Assembly: GCA_002224055.1 (NCBI GenBank)
Contig: AZLU01000225.1
Span: 1-64,000 of the forward strand
DNA: 64,000 nucleotides
Direction of reading: 5' to 3'
From: Pezizomycotina sp. ARF18
Lineage: Eukaryota; Ascomycota
This document shows, piece by piece, positions 23,816 to 33,970 of the stretch. Numbering within the stretch: the first letter of the stretch is position 1; every line of letters starts with the position of its first letter. The notes under the pieces are model-generated. The model ran no database searches and was not told the origin of the DNA. It worked only from the letters and a program-made list of their open reading frames with translations. A program made the translations under genes and the position numbers.

Positions 23816-24356
23816 ATACGACATTTTGATAGGATATCGTAGAACTCTACGTAACCTTCCAAGCACCATCAAGGTCCTCGGAACTGGCAAGACCGTTTCA
23901 GCTTCTATAGCCTTACTAGATATGTAACATTCTAGGAGCAATTGACAATTAACCAATTGAATTCTTGAATTCGTGACTGTCAGAATCATACTTGCTATTG
24001 AGATTCATCTGCTTAGTTAAAAATCCTTGACGTGATTCAGACCTTAGAGTCGCAAGCATTTCAGTCGCACAAACGTTGACTGGTCGGATTTTGAAAGTTA
24101 ATATGGTCAGCGGAGCTGTAATTGCCGGAATAGAGCAGAGCCATCGGCGCGGGAACCAAAATGAGAAGAACGGAACGGAACATTCCTCGAACATTTTATT
24201 TTATTTTTATTTTGTATTTATTTTCATGTTTATTTTATTTTTTTCTGGGATTCGCCGCGAATAGATTGCGACGCTGCCGGAATTCACTTTTTTACTACTA
24301 CTATATACTTCAAGTTGGGTCTTTTAAGTTATTACTTACAGTATATAGTTGACACG
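23816..24356. other. intergenic, hydrolase to metal transporter
   Basis: A/T-rich, with a repetitive T-rich block at 24190-24245. No coding motif. It should include the transporter's promoter. Confidence 0.45.
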
Positions 24357-25963
24357 ATGTTGTCCGCTTCAAATTCCTTTATAATCACCTGCATCCGCCA
24401 ATACGTTGCTCACGGTCCCACGCTGCCTCTCCATTGCGACAATATTTTTTACTTTTGTCCCATTCGCAAGCTCCGAAATCGCCATTATTACGTTCGTGCA
24501 ATTCACAGAAAACAAGCTTCTGCACAAGCAGTTCCGGTAACAGAAGGCCCCGAACACAATCGCGGAACCATTCCACAGCACCGCTCGGATCCTGCCAGCC
24601 ACGTCCATCACCTAGATACAGCTCGCAGAAGCTCAAACGATCAACCTTTTTTCTTTCCAACGCCACTCCAGCGCTAGCCGTCAAACTGGATTCCCAAATC
24701 CGTCACCGCTCGAGCTCCGACTCTCACGACCACGACCATGACCATTCCCATGACCATTCGCACTCCACGGCCTCTTCGGTCACCATCACCACCACCACGA
24801 TACGAGCTTCCTAACCTCCAAGAACAAGACCGACGCCGGCGTCAGGATCACACGCATGGGCCTCTACGTCAACATCGGCATGGCCGTATCTAAGGGAATC
24901 GGCGGCTGGTATTTCAACTCGCAGGCGCTGGTCGCCGACGCCGTGCACGCCCTCACGGACCTGGTATCGGATTCATGACGCTAGCGACCGTCAGCTGGGC
25001 GCTAAAGCCGCCGACCGATAAATTCCCAACGGCTTCGGGAAGATCGAGAGCTTGGGCAGTTTAGGCGTTAGCGGCTTGCTGCTTTTCGGCGGGATTGCGA
25101 TGTGCTTGAATTCGTGCGGTCACATCTACGCTCAAGTGTTCGCCGAAAACGCCCACGATGTTCTGGAACACCTCCACATCGGTCACGGTCACAGCCATTC
25201 GCACTCGCATACGGATTTGGGTCCTAACATCAACGCAGCCTGGCTTGCTGGCGGAAGCATAATCGTCAAGGAATGGCTATATCGTGCAAGTATGTATACT
25301 CTCGTACAACTATTTTATTTTCTATAGTTATTCAGTCGCTAAACTTTCCTCCACTCTGTTACAGCAATGAAAGTTGCGAAAGCCCGAAAGTCTTCCGTCT
25401 CGCATCCAATGCCGTTCACCACCGCGTCGATTCGCTCACAGCCATGGTCGCTCTCGTCTCCATATCACTCTCGAACCTCTCAGCAATGCACAATGGCTGG
25501 ATCCCGTCGGTGGGCTTCTCGTTTCGCTGATGGTCATCCAAGCCGGCTACGGCAACAGCAAGTCCGCTCTGATGGAGTTGGCTGATATGGCCATCGATGA
25601 CGAAACGAAGCTCGACATCGAGCGCGTCGCCGAGGATGCGCTGACAGCGCACAAGCTTGCGACGGTGGAGGCAGCGTGAGTAGAAAGCTTGCGAGCGTCA
25701 GCGGCACAAAGAGTGGACAGAATTACCTCGTCGAGCTTATGATTTTCGTCGATCCTACTGTAACGGTCGAAGACACCGTGGCGATGGAGAAGGAGCTTAG
25801 GGAAAGTATTGGCGCGGAAGTCCGAGGAATTCGGCGGGTAAAGGTAAGGTTTTTGTTGGAGGGAACAAACACGAGCGATTTTGTCGAGAAGCAGAAGGAT
25901 GATTTAGAGAGCCCCCTGGATGAAGCGAATCACGATCATGAACACAAGGAAAAGTATAAATAG
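24357..25963 (+). CDS. mitochondrial cation-diffusion-facilitator transporter (Mmt1/Mmt2 type)
   Basis: CDF-family metal/proton exchanger. The Mmt proteins sit in the mitochondrial inner membrane and move iron and possibly other divalent metals. The leader is long and basic, followed by a His/Asp cluster (HDHDHDHSHDHSHS, 24726-24767). Core motifs: RITRMGLYVNIGMAVSKGIG, the metal-site helix ADAVHALTDLVSDF near 24940-24990, FGKIESLGSLGVSGLLLFGG, and a cytosolic/matrix His loop HIGHGHSHSHSHTDLG. After an intron (25290-25364, GTATGT...TTACAG) come MKVAKARKSSV, the second metal site NAVHHRVDSLTAMVALVSIS, WLDPVGGLLVSLMVIQAGYG and the C-terminal cytoplasmic fold (YLVELMIFVDPTVTVEDTVA). The stop at 25961-25963 follows KEKYK. 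Length of about 510 residues is typical. A few single-base frame breaks occur. Confidence 0.92.
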
Positions 25964-26006
25964 ACACACACACACACACACACACACATATATTTATATA
26001 TATAGA
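25964..26006. repeat. (CA)n / (TA)n microsatellite
   Basis: A run of about 12 CA units directly after the transporter stop codon passes into TA-rich sequence. It lies in the presumed 3' UTR. Confidence 0.9.
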
Positions 26007-26482
26007 TAGATGGATTGTATAAGTAGCGGGTTTATTTGCTTGGATGATTATTAGACTACCTAGAGCCTCTCCTTTTGTCGCAAATCTATTAGAGAATATA
26101 GGATATGGTTAATAGACATTGATGTAATTCTCTGGCTCTTTTTTACTCAATTAATACTTGTATTATGTATAATGGCGATCCTCGTCCTCAATGTCGAGCC
26201 GTAGACTGTGGTGTCCGAAACCGTCAGGACAGCGGCTCTGAGGCAAGAAAAAGACAATATACTTAAAGAAGTGCCAAGACTTTTGAGCCTCCAAAGCCGT
26301 TTTAAGTTTAGTCTAATTCTTTTTTTGTCTTTCATCTCAAAATTTCGGACGTAAAAAAAAAAATTTCTAATTCCTTTTCCATCAACAACCAAAGCGCAAA
26401 TACCTCGTTCTACCAAACACCTCCATCAACCAAATCCAGCTATCATCCGAACGTTATTCATCTGTTTCTAATATCCTAAACC

Positions 26483-27164
26483 ATGTCGGATTACGGAGGC
26501 GATGACGGCGGCGATGAGTATGGGACCCTTTTGCTCCCTCTCTCCGTCAGCGCCAACCCATCTCTTTCGCACAATGATTCATCGCTAACAAACAAGAAAA
26601 AAACTTGAAAACAGCTTCAACGACTACGAGCCCGAATTCGACGAAGGCGACTTTGAAGACCACGAGCCGCTAGACGTCGACGAAGACAACGACAACCAAA
26701 ACCACGACGACGGCGACGTGGCGACCAAGTCAACGGCGTAAACGGCCTACGCACGCACGACGACGGCGGCCGCAACATCATCGCCTCGGGAGACGTCGCG
26801 GCCGCAGCTGCAGCTGCCGGAAAAGAGTCAACGCTCATGACAAGAAGAAAATACCGAACGAGAAGAGGACCACGACGCCGTACATGACCAAATACGAGCG
26901 CGCGCGGCTGCTAGGCACGAGGGCGCTGCAGATCAGCATGAACGCACCCGTCCTGGTCGATCTGGAAGAGACGGATCCGCTGCAGATTGCGCTGAAGGAG
27001 CTTAATGAGCGGAAGATACCCTTGGTCGTTAGGAGGTACATGCCGGATGGGAGGTAAAGTAACTCGACTGACTTCTTTACCTCTAGATGTTTTGGAGAAT
27101 ACACGAAAAGAAGCTAATTGAAAACTTTAGTTACGAGGACTGGTCGTGCGAGGAACTCATATAG
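26483..27164 (+). CDS. RPO26: RNA polymerases I, II and III common subunit Rpb6 (ABC23)
   Basis: Shared small subunit that stabilises the polymerase clamp in all three nuclear RNA polymerases. Exon 1 is only [11 protein letters not shown] plus two bases. Intron 26518-26614 (GTATGG, GCTAAC branch, AACAG) precedes [20 protein letters not shown], the acidic N-terminal arm. The conserved core is [40 protein letters not shown] and [14 protein letters not shown]. Intron 27054-27130 leads to [11 protein letters not shown] and a TAG at 27162-27164. The core ends exactly as in other eukaryotes. Two small indels (near 26730 and 26838) break the frame of an essential single-copy protein, which argues for sequence error rather than a pseudogene. 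Confidence 0.96.
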
Positions 27165-28139
27165 GATAGAGGTCCTGGATACAGCAACGTGCAGGATCAT
27201 GGCCCCTCTGGCGTTCCCTTGGACGCAGAGCACTCCGCCGATATGTCACCAGGCCAAGGGGTTGAAAAAACAAGCCTTTGCGCACTTTTCTTTCTTAAAA
27301 TAGGAACGAGAACTTCGAGCTACATCAATCACTTTCGATACTTTCTTCAGTCTTATTTACGTGTTCATTGTTTCGGGGTTTTACTGTTTTTCCTATACTT
27401 CCGTCGATCGAAATTCGGATCTTCAGAGAGGGATTATACCAAAAAGAATTCTTGAGATTTGCAGTCGGTAATTCCTAAGAGTGAAAGATGCTCTCTAGAA
27501 CTGCTACTGAGATAAAGCAGAGTTCTCTAGCAAAGCCAACTTGAACTGCTAATTCTCTATCTATTTCTCTTTCTCTCTGCGTTTCTTTATTATCTTTGTT
27601 CTGTTAATGATGCTTACAGCTTACATGCTACTAATCGACGTTAGATTTCAACTGCTTCCTTCGTATGTATCTAGCATAGCGAGAATGTTGTTTCTCAAAA
27701 AAATATAGCATATCGAATTCACCTCTCTTAATGATATCTTTCTACGTGTAGTAGAATGAGTTTCTTCGTATAAAGAGTCTCGAGTTGGACACGATCGGGT
27801 ACTTGAAGCGAAAGACGTGTGTAACAAAAAGAGGTATAGCCATCATTGTTATATAAGATATGTACTATATGTAAAATGGTGCGGTAAAGCTTCTGGCCGG
27901 TTAAAGATATTATTATTCCTTTTTTATGAACATCAATATATTTGTTATGCGATTCCATTCTCGTCCAAGTCAATTTCTCTTCAACCGGTTCCTGCATGAT
28001 GAATTATCATCTCGTTTTTCTTTAATTATATTTTGTATCACGCACAGACCGTTTCACATGATATATACATATACTTATAGGATCAAGCATCGTTTCGACG
28101 TAGATATAATATTCCACTTCCAGGTTAACATCCAGTCTG
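27165..28139. other. gene-free stretch downstream of RPB6
   Basis: A/T-rich DNA with no supported coding sequence; it runs up to the tandem duplication at 28140. Confidence 0.5.
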
Positions 28140-28825
28140 TTGGTTACATGCTTTACAACCACAAGTCCATTGTCTATCTGATTCGCTTGCATCGAGCAGC
28201 CTGAGCTCCATTACTTCTCATTTCAGGAATAGAGAAAACGCACAAAACTGCAAATCACATCGGTGGAAACGTGGGTCGTGGCCCTGCATTCTCAAGCTTT
28301 TTTTTTTTTTTTTTTTTACAGCATATTCTAATTACTTTTGATAAGTACCTAGAATTCTAATCATTTTCACTCATTATCCTAGCAAGGTATTAACTTGATT
28401 TCTCTCTATCCAACTTCTTTACTAAGAATACTAACCGACGAGGCCTTCTGAAGAGAGCAGGAAACCAACGTCCCGTTGGTTACATGCTTTACCAACCACA
28501 AGTCCATTGTCTATCTGACTTCGCTTGCATCGAGCAGCGAGCTGCCATTACTCTTCCTCATTTCAGGAATAGAGAAAACGCCACAAAACTGCAAATCACA
28601 TCGTGGAAACGTGGGTCGTGGCCCTCCTGCACTTCTCAAGCTTTTTTTTTTTTTTTTTTTTTACAGCATATTTCTAATTACTTTTGATAAGTACCTAGAA
28701 TTCTATCATTCTCTTCTCACTCATTATCCTAGCAAGGTATTAACTTGATTCTCTCTATCCAACTTCTTTACTAAGAAATACTAACCGACGAGGCCTTCTG
28801 AAGAGAGCAGGAAACCAACGTCCCG
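28140..28825. repeat. tandem duplication, two copies of about 340 bp
   Basis: Copy 1 is at 28140-28475 and copy 2 at 28476-28825, in direct head-to-tail order. Both start TTGGTTACATGCTTTAC and end AACCAACGTCCCG, and both carry the same internal T tract and AAGCTT site. Aligned by eye, they differ at roughly a dozen places, nearly all insertions or deletions of one to a few bases with almost no clear substitutions. The content is non-coding. It is either a recent duplication or an assembly duplication of one locus. Confidence 0.93.
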
Positions 28826-31270
28826 TATATTTCAAGCTGTGCGGGCTACTGACCCATCCTTGAAGCATATGCGACGTCATGACTCCTGGCTCCGAACTTG
28901 AGATATACCTGGATTAATAGGCTATGGAATATCGCTGGCTGCCGCACGAGAAGGCCGGAGACAATGGAATAAGCGCACTGAAGTATTTCCTGCGGAGAAC
29001 AATTCTTCGCTAACTAACGAAAATAATTTTTTCCGATTTGCAGAAGGAAATCTGGGAGTAGAACTATAAGAAGCAACTGTGCTTGTTTTCTTCTAAATCT
29101 CCTCCAAATTTTATGTGCACTGAGGATGAACTCATTCATTGACGCTCAGTCGATTACTATTATGATCGTCCTGTTATACGCTAAAGTCGCAATCTTTGTG
29201 TCCCCACGACTTGCTACTCCACACCGTATAGAAGGACACATGCGTGGTAATTATAAACCTCCCCCTCAATAGTCTGGTGTGCTCAACTCGCTGCGGGTGG
29301 AGCACAAGCTCTTAATTTTCTTTTTTTTTAAAAAAAAAAATTTGAACCTGAACATGGATTCTGTTAGCAAAAATAGAGCTCGAGAATATGGATTGTTGTG
29401 ATCTCCTTGAAAGGAATCGTCGTTCGTCCAAGAAGCGACAGGGGTAGATTTTTAAGATCAGTTTAAAAACTTGCTTGCATATCAAGAGGCGTTTTCTTCA
29501 GGTCGCCGTTGTGGTTAATTTGGAAACCCCTCTCTGCATGCAGATGTAAGATATACCCCCACCTTCTAAACCGTTACCCAATAAGCGGATTATCTACCTT
29601 GCGCTGATATGATTACAGGATGCTTTCGATTCATATTTGTGATTATGACCATTCCCCACACGCATATATACAGCTAATGGTAAGTGTACTGCAGCGAATA
29701 TCCTGACCAGCCGGGCACTGGCCCACTGGCCGTTCAACTGCTAAATGTACAAGATCTCATCGTCTTGGAGACTCTTTCCGCCCTCCCTGTAGGGAAAATA
29801 CAGCACCATATACGCAAACTCCACCTCTCGTTGCATGTGCTAAGACCTCTCATAGCTTACTATCTTTCTATTCTGTCTCCTGGTTTTCGATTTTCTCTCC
29901 TATCAAAACAGCAGACAGCTATCAAGTTCTAGCTGGAGGCTAGAGCCGTCCACCGGACTTTTGGCACTTTTTCGCTGCCCCGCGCGGGGTGATCACTGAC
30001 AATTTCGAGATGTGGTGTACCACTGCGCTTTTTATTAATACGAAATGCGCCAGCCGGTATCACAGGCCGTGGATCCGCAATCAGATGAAGCACATTGCTT
30101 CCCTTTAATAGTATAATATTATCGATGTCTACTATGTTTTCAAAGGTTTGGTCCTCCCTGACTTTTCTGAGAAACTCCCCCTTCTTTTTTTTTTATATGC
30201 ATACAATACATTCTCTCGTCCAAACTCTGTTCCTTTATCATCTCTTCAACTGACCAATTAATATCACTGGAATATATATACCTTTGCGTCGATCAGGTTT
30301 TCTAATTGCTGTCCGATTATAATTGTCATTCTATCTTTTTTCCCTAGCAATTTTTGAAATCTATACGCCTTGACGGACTCTGAGCCCAGAGCTTTTACGT
30401 CGTATTCAATAATTTTCTATTTATACAAAATTTCTATTCTCTGGCCTAGAGACAGGTCTTATCGACGACTTTCTTATGTGAAATGTTCGATAAACTTACA
30501 TCAGCGATATCACACTCGACAGATGATATCAAGAAGCCCTGGGAGCAGCCTTAGCGTGAAATCGCGCACAGCTGAGGACAAGGAGACAAAACCAGCACCG
30601 AAGAAGCAGGAGTAGTATACTTTCCTCACGCTCAGCGCATAGAAAGTAAGACAAAGGAATAACTCCGAAGGAATCGAAAGCCTTCGAGACTATCTACAGT
30701 TGCCTCCCTCGTCAATGTTGGCAGAAAAGAAAGACAACCATCCGCGGCGAGTCCAGTACGACAGTATACGGTAGTGTAGGAAATGAAAGCGCCGCAACAG
30801 GTACTACTGCAGTATACCGTTCAGAAAGAGGACACAGCGTAGCAGGGACCGTAGACGACATCGAAGAAGAACACGAAAAAGGATGATAAAAGTAATAGCG
30901 ATGGATCGATAGTCCTACGCAGCGATGGCGGCTTTCTATATCTAATAATAAATCTGAAGACTCAATTGGTGGGACGAACAGAAGATAAGGAAACAGTAAC
31001 TCCGGAATTTTGCTTAAGAATGTCCATAATACTTCGTCCTCAGGGAGAACTAAAGAGAAACTCGATACACCGGTTGCATTTGCAACGGTCTTACCGAATA
31101 CTACTTATACGGAGTGGATATACAACGTGCAAGAAGTTCTCTTGATTAGTGGACTCGGAATACCCGAGAGATATTTCGTATCGTAATAATTCCTGGGACG
31201 ACGGTGACCTCCCCATGAAGTCTGAGGAATCGAACGGCTGTCGCTCTTTAACCGAGGGAAGTTATGTATT
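28826..31270. other. gene-poor stretch before the kinase core
   Basis: About 2.4 kb. Left of 30400 I find no coding motif; a short T9/A11 palindromic tract lies at about 29322-29342. From about 30530 to 31250 there are charged, serine-rich frames (for example GTTAVYRSERGHSVAGTVDD near 30812) that could be the disordered N-terminus of the kinase gene, but they change frame often and nothing ties them firmly to it. Confidence 0.4.
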
Positions 31271-32793
31271 GAAAAGAAGAGAGATGCGGCTATAACCACG
31301 AGCATATCGTAAAGCTGTTGCTTCGTACACGCATCGTGGACCGACTGCATCCGCAAGACCTAGGATGGATCGAGCGATGCGGGCTATACCCGGAGCATAT
31401 CGTAAAGCTGTTTGCTTCGCTACACGCACGTGGGCACGGGTTTTTCTTATTCTCGCCGTCTACTGTATGCGAGACTCCTCTCATGATAAGCTATTCGATC
31501 TATTACGTAATTAATCGCTAAAAATAGAAACTTACGCTTAAGAGGTTCCTAACGACCCGCCTCCGTCGTATAAAAAGTTGGCTGAGGAGTGCGCCGTTTC
31601 AAATTATTAGACTGGATGCACTGCCTCGCTGAGCGTTAGCCTACCTTACGACCGCGGCGTTCCGCATCAAGATATACGGCCAAAGTCTATTGTGCTTGAA
31701 GAGAAGGTGCGGATATAAGCCACTTAACCATTTTTATCCTCGATAAATATTTCAATAGCCTCCAGCTTACAGTGCTTTCCAGACGCCAAAATTATGTTCA
31801 AGAGATATCGGCAGCTTGCGGCGGCTAGGTTTAGTATTTCTCAATACCGGTGATTTTAATCTTTAAGGAAATATGTTCACATCAGCTAACTGGTGACCTT
31901 CAAGATCCGCATGGAAAATCTGTTGGGGAGATTAATTCCGAATTCTCTACATGTCGGAGCTCCAGAACTCTGGCAGCGCAAAGTCAGCTGAACATCTCCG
32001 CTTCTCCAACAGCCTTAGTATCGGTAGCGGCCGAACGGCTAGGAGGTTGTCAAAGTCTGAAGCTGCGGCGCAGCGAGAACACGAGATGCACGCTATCGAA
32101 CATATCGCAGCTGAAAACGGGCCGGAGAGCTTGAGGATAGTCACGGTACTTCGAAGAACGTCGTCAAGGTCAGCGGAGGGATCTCGAAGCCCGCGGCGAA
32201 GTCTGATATGTTCTCGCTGGGCTGCGTCTTTTTGGAAATGCTCACTTTCCATTCCAAGAAGAAAACGCTGTCGGTCTGTACCCACAAATTCCTCTATCGC
32301 CCCGCTGAAAAATTATATGCTATATTTGATATCTAAGTAGCTGAAAGTTGGAACGAAAAAAAAGCAATTCACTGCAACCCGACAAAGAAGCACGCGCATC
32401 GGGATCGCGCGGCGGGCCGTTGCAGATGCTTCTCCACGCCAACCTCGACGCAGTATCGTCGTGGATCAAAACGCTAAAGAAAGAAGCTCTCGATCGCGAC
32501 GACGATGCGTCAGGTCAGTATCTAAAAATAATACTCCGAAATATTACATAACCAAAGTTAACATTCTTTTACGTAGGCACTGATACTATGTTCCAAACAA
32601 TAAAACCGACCCCTCAGAGCGCCCCACGCCCCGCGAAGCCTACGACTCGCTCTTCAATATCATGAAGACCGTCCGACGCTTGCACTGCGAGTTCGGCTTC
32701 GAGAACATGGCACACGAAGACGGCTCCTTCGCGAACTGGAGCGGTTGGGATGATCGCACGAGTAGTACGGAGGAGGAAGGGAAGGGTCCGTGA
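31271..32793 (+). CDS. diverged protein kinase, catalytic core and C-terminus
   Basis: Kinase subdomains appear in the correct order on the plus strand, in changing frames. Subdomains III-V: PEHIVKLFASLHARGHGFFL near 31390. Catalytic loop: ALAYL then DRGVPHQDIRPKSIVLEEK near 31625-31700. A DFN reading in the DFG position near 31851. APELWQRKVS near 31970. Subdomain IX: KSDMFSLGCVFLEMLTF near 32200. After LLHANLDAVSSWIKTLKKEA an intron at 32514-32576 joins DDDASG to TDTMFQTI. The end of the domain reads DPSERPTPREAYDSLFNIMK, followed by an acidic tail with a stop at about 32793. This resembles the Pezizomycotina family of stand-alone HKDIKP-type kinases. An unusually long Ser/Arg/Ala-rich insert lies between the APE motif and subdomain IX. 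The N-terminal glycine loop was not located. It may be degenerate or simply poorly sequenced. Confidence 0.62.
31281..31434. repeat. short direct duplication within the kinase region
   Basis: About 60 bases at 31281-31340 recur at 31373-31434 (shared core GAGCATATCGTAAAGCTG), offset by roughly 93 bases. The copies differ mainly by one-base indels plus a few substitutions. Only the second copy fits the kinase frame well. Confidence 0.8.
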
Positions 32794-33970
32794 GTCGCGA
32801 CTTCGGGTTCTAGCGTTGATAGCGGTGTGTCGGATAGGAGAGCTCGAGACATTCGCATGATCACCACTATCACAGTGGTGAGCGAGAGGGCACGGAGGGC
32901 TACGAGCGTTGATTTTGCGCTGCGGTCCAGCGCACTTCGTTTTCGTCGGCGTCGACGGGTCGTATCACGCAATCTGGAGGGAAGTAATAGAAGAGACTAC
33001 TGTTTCGTTGAACTCCGGGGCAGGAGAATATTGAAAGAAAGAAAGGAATACTAAATTCTTATGTATATAATTTCGAATTAGCATGAACTGAAAGGTTCCC
33101 TTTCCTTTTGCCTTAAATAAATATAATTCTAGCGCAATGAATTTAGAGCGGTAGCGACCCGTCAGGAGCTACCAATTATCGAGGAAGGTTGAATAATTAA
33201 TTCTTCATTTCATCCATAAACGTTTAACCGCGTTTCGGCACTGCATCTTGGTTACCGTCATATCATTCACACCACAGCAATTCTATTCTTATTTCACGTT
33301 AAATAATATTGATATACTAATTTTCCGTTATTTTTTAGTAAGATGAGGGAGAGATCCAATAATTCCTTTTTTTCTTCTTCTAACTGAACGTGGAGATCTG
33401 AAATTGTAAGTACGTAACATTCATTAACACCGCCGCGAGTTTTTCTTTATTTTAATTTTCGTACATGATATTCTCTTACGAATGATGTTGTAATAAATAA
33501 GTAAAAGACATTTATAAATTACATATATCCACCGCGCATGTGAAGTAATAACAAGAGACATAAGAAGGCGAATGGGATGAAGGTGTAAAGCAAGATTTGG
33601 TTAGGATACATGAAGCTATCGCAGAATAAAATATAAACAAGGAACATTTAACTTGACACCCGGGGCAATGAATTATTACGGGAAAAAAGAGGAACTTGCG
33701 CTTGGGAAAAAGTAAGAGCAAGAAAACTAAAACAAATGATGACACAATATTGAAGGAGCGCTTATAACATTAGCGGCGAGCAGATTTCTAGATAATTTGA
33801 TTTTGGAAAAGCAAGAAAGCAGTATGACAAGCAAGGTGGGGATAAAGAGAGCAAGAACATAGCACGAGAAAAAGGCATAAGGAAAGCAATAGTGTTGATA
33901 TAAGAATGGTGAACAGCGAGAATACAAGACTCAACAGAAGCAATATAAACACACGCACAAACTTCAGCAA
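32794..33970. other. convergent intergenic region, kinase / septin-like gene
   Basis: 1.2 kb. An arginine-rich frame to 33054 (+) could be an extended kinase tail in another frame but has no motif. The rest is A/T-rich with short frames on both strands and nothing recognisable. Confidence 0.45.
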
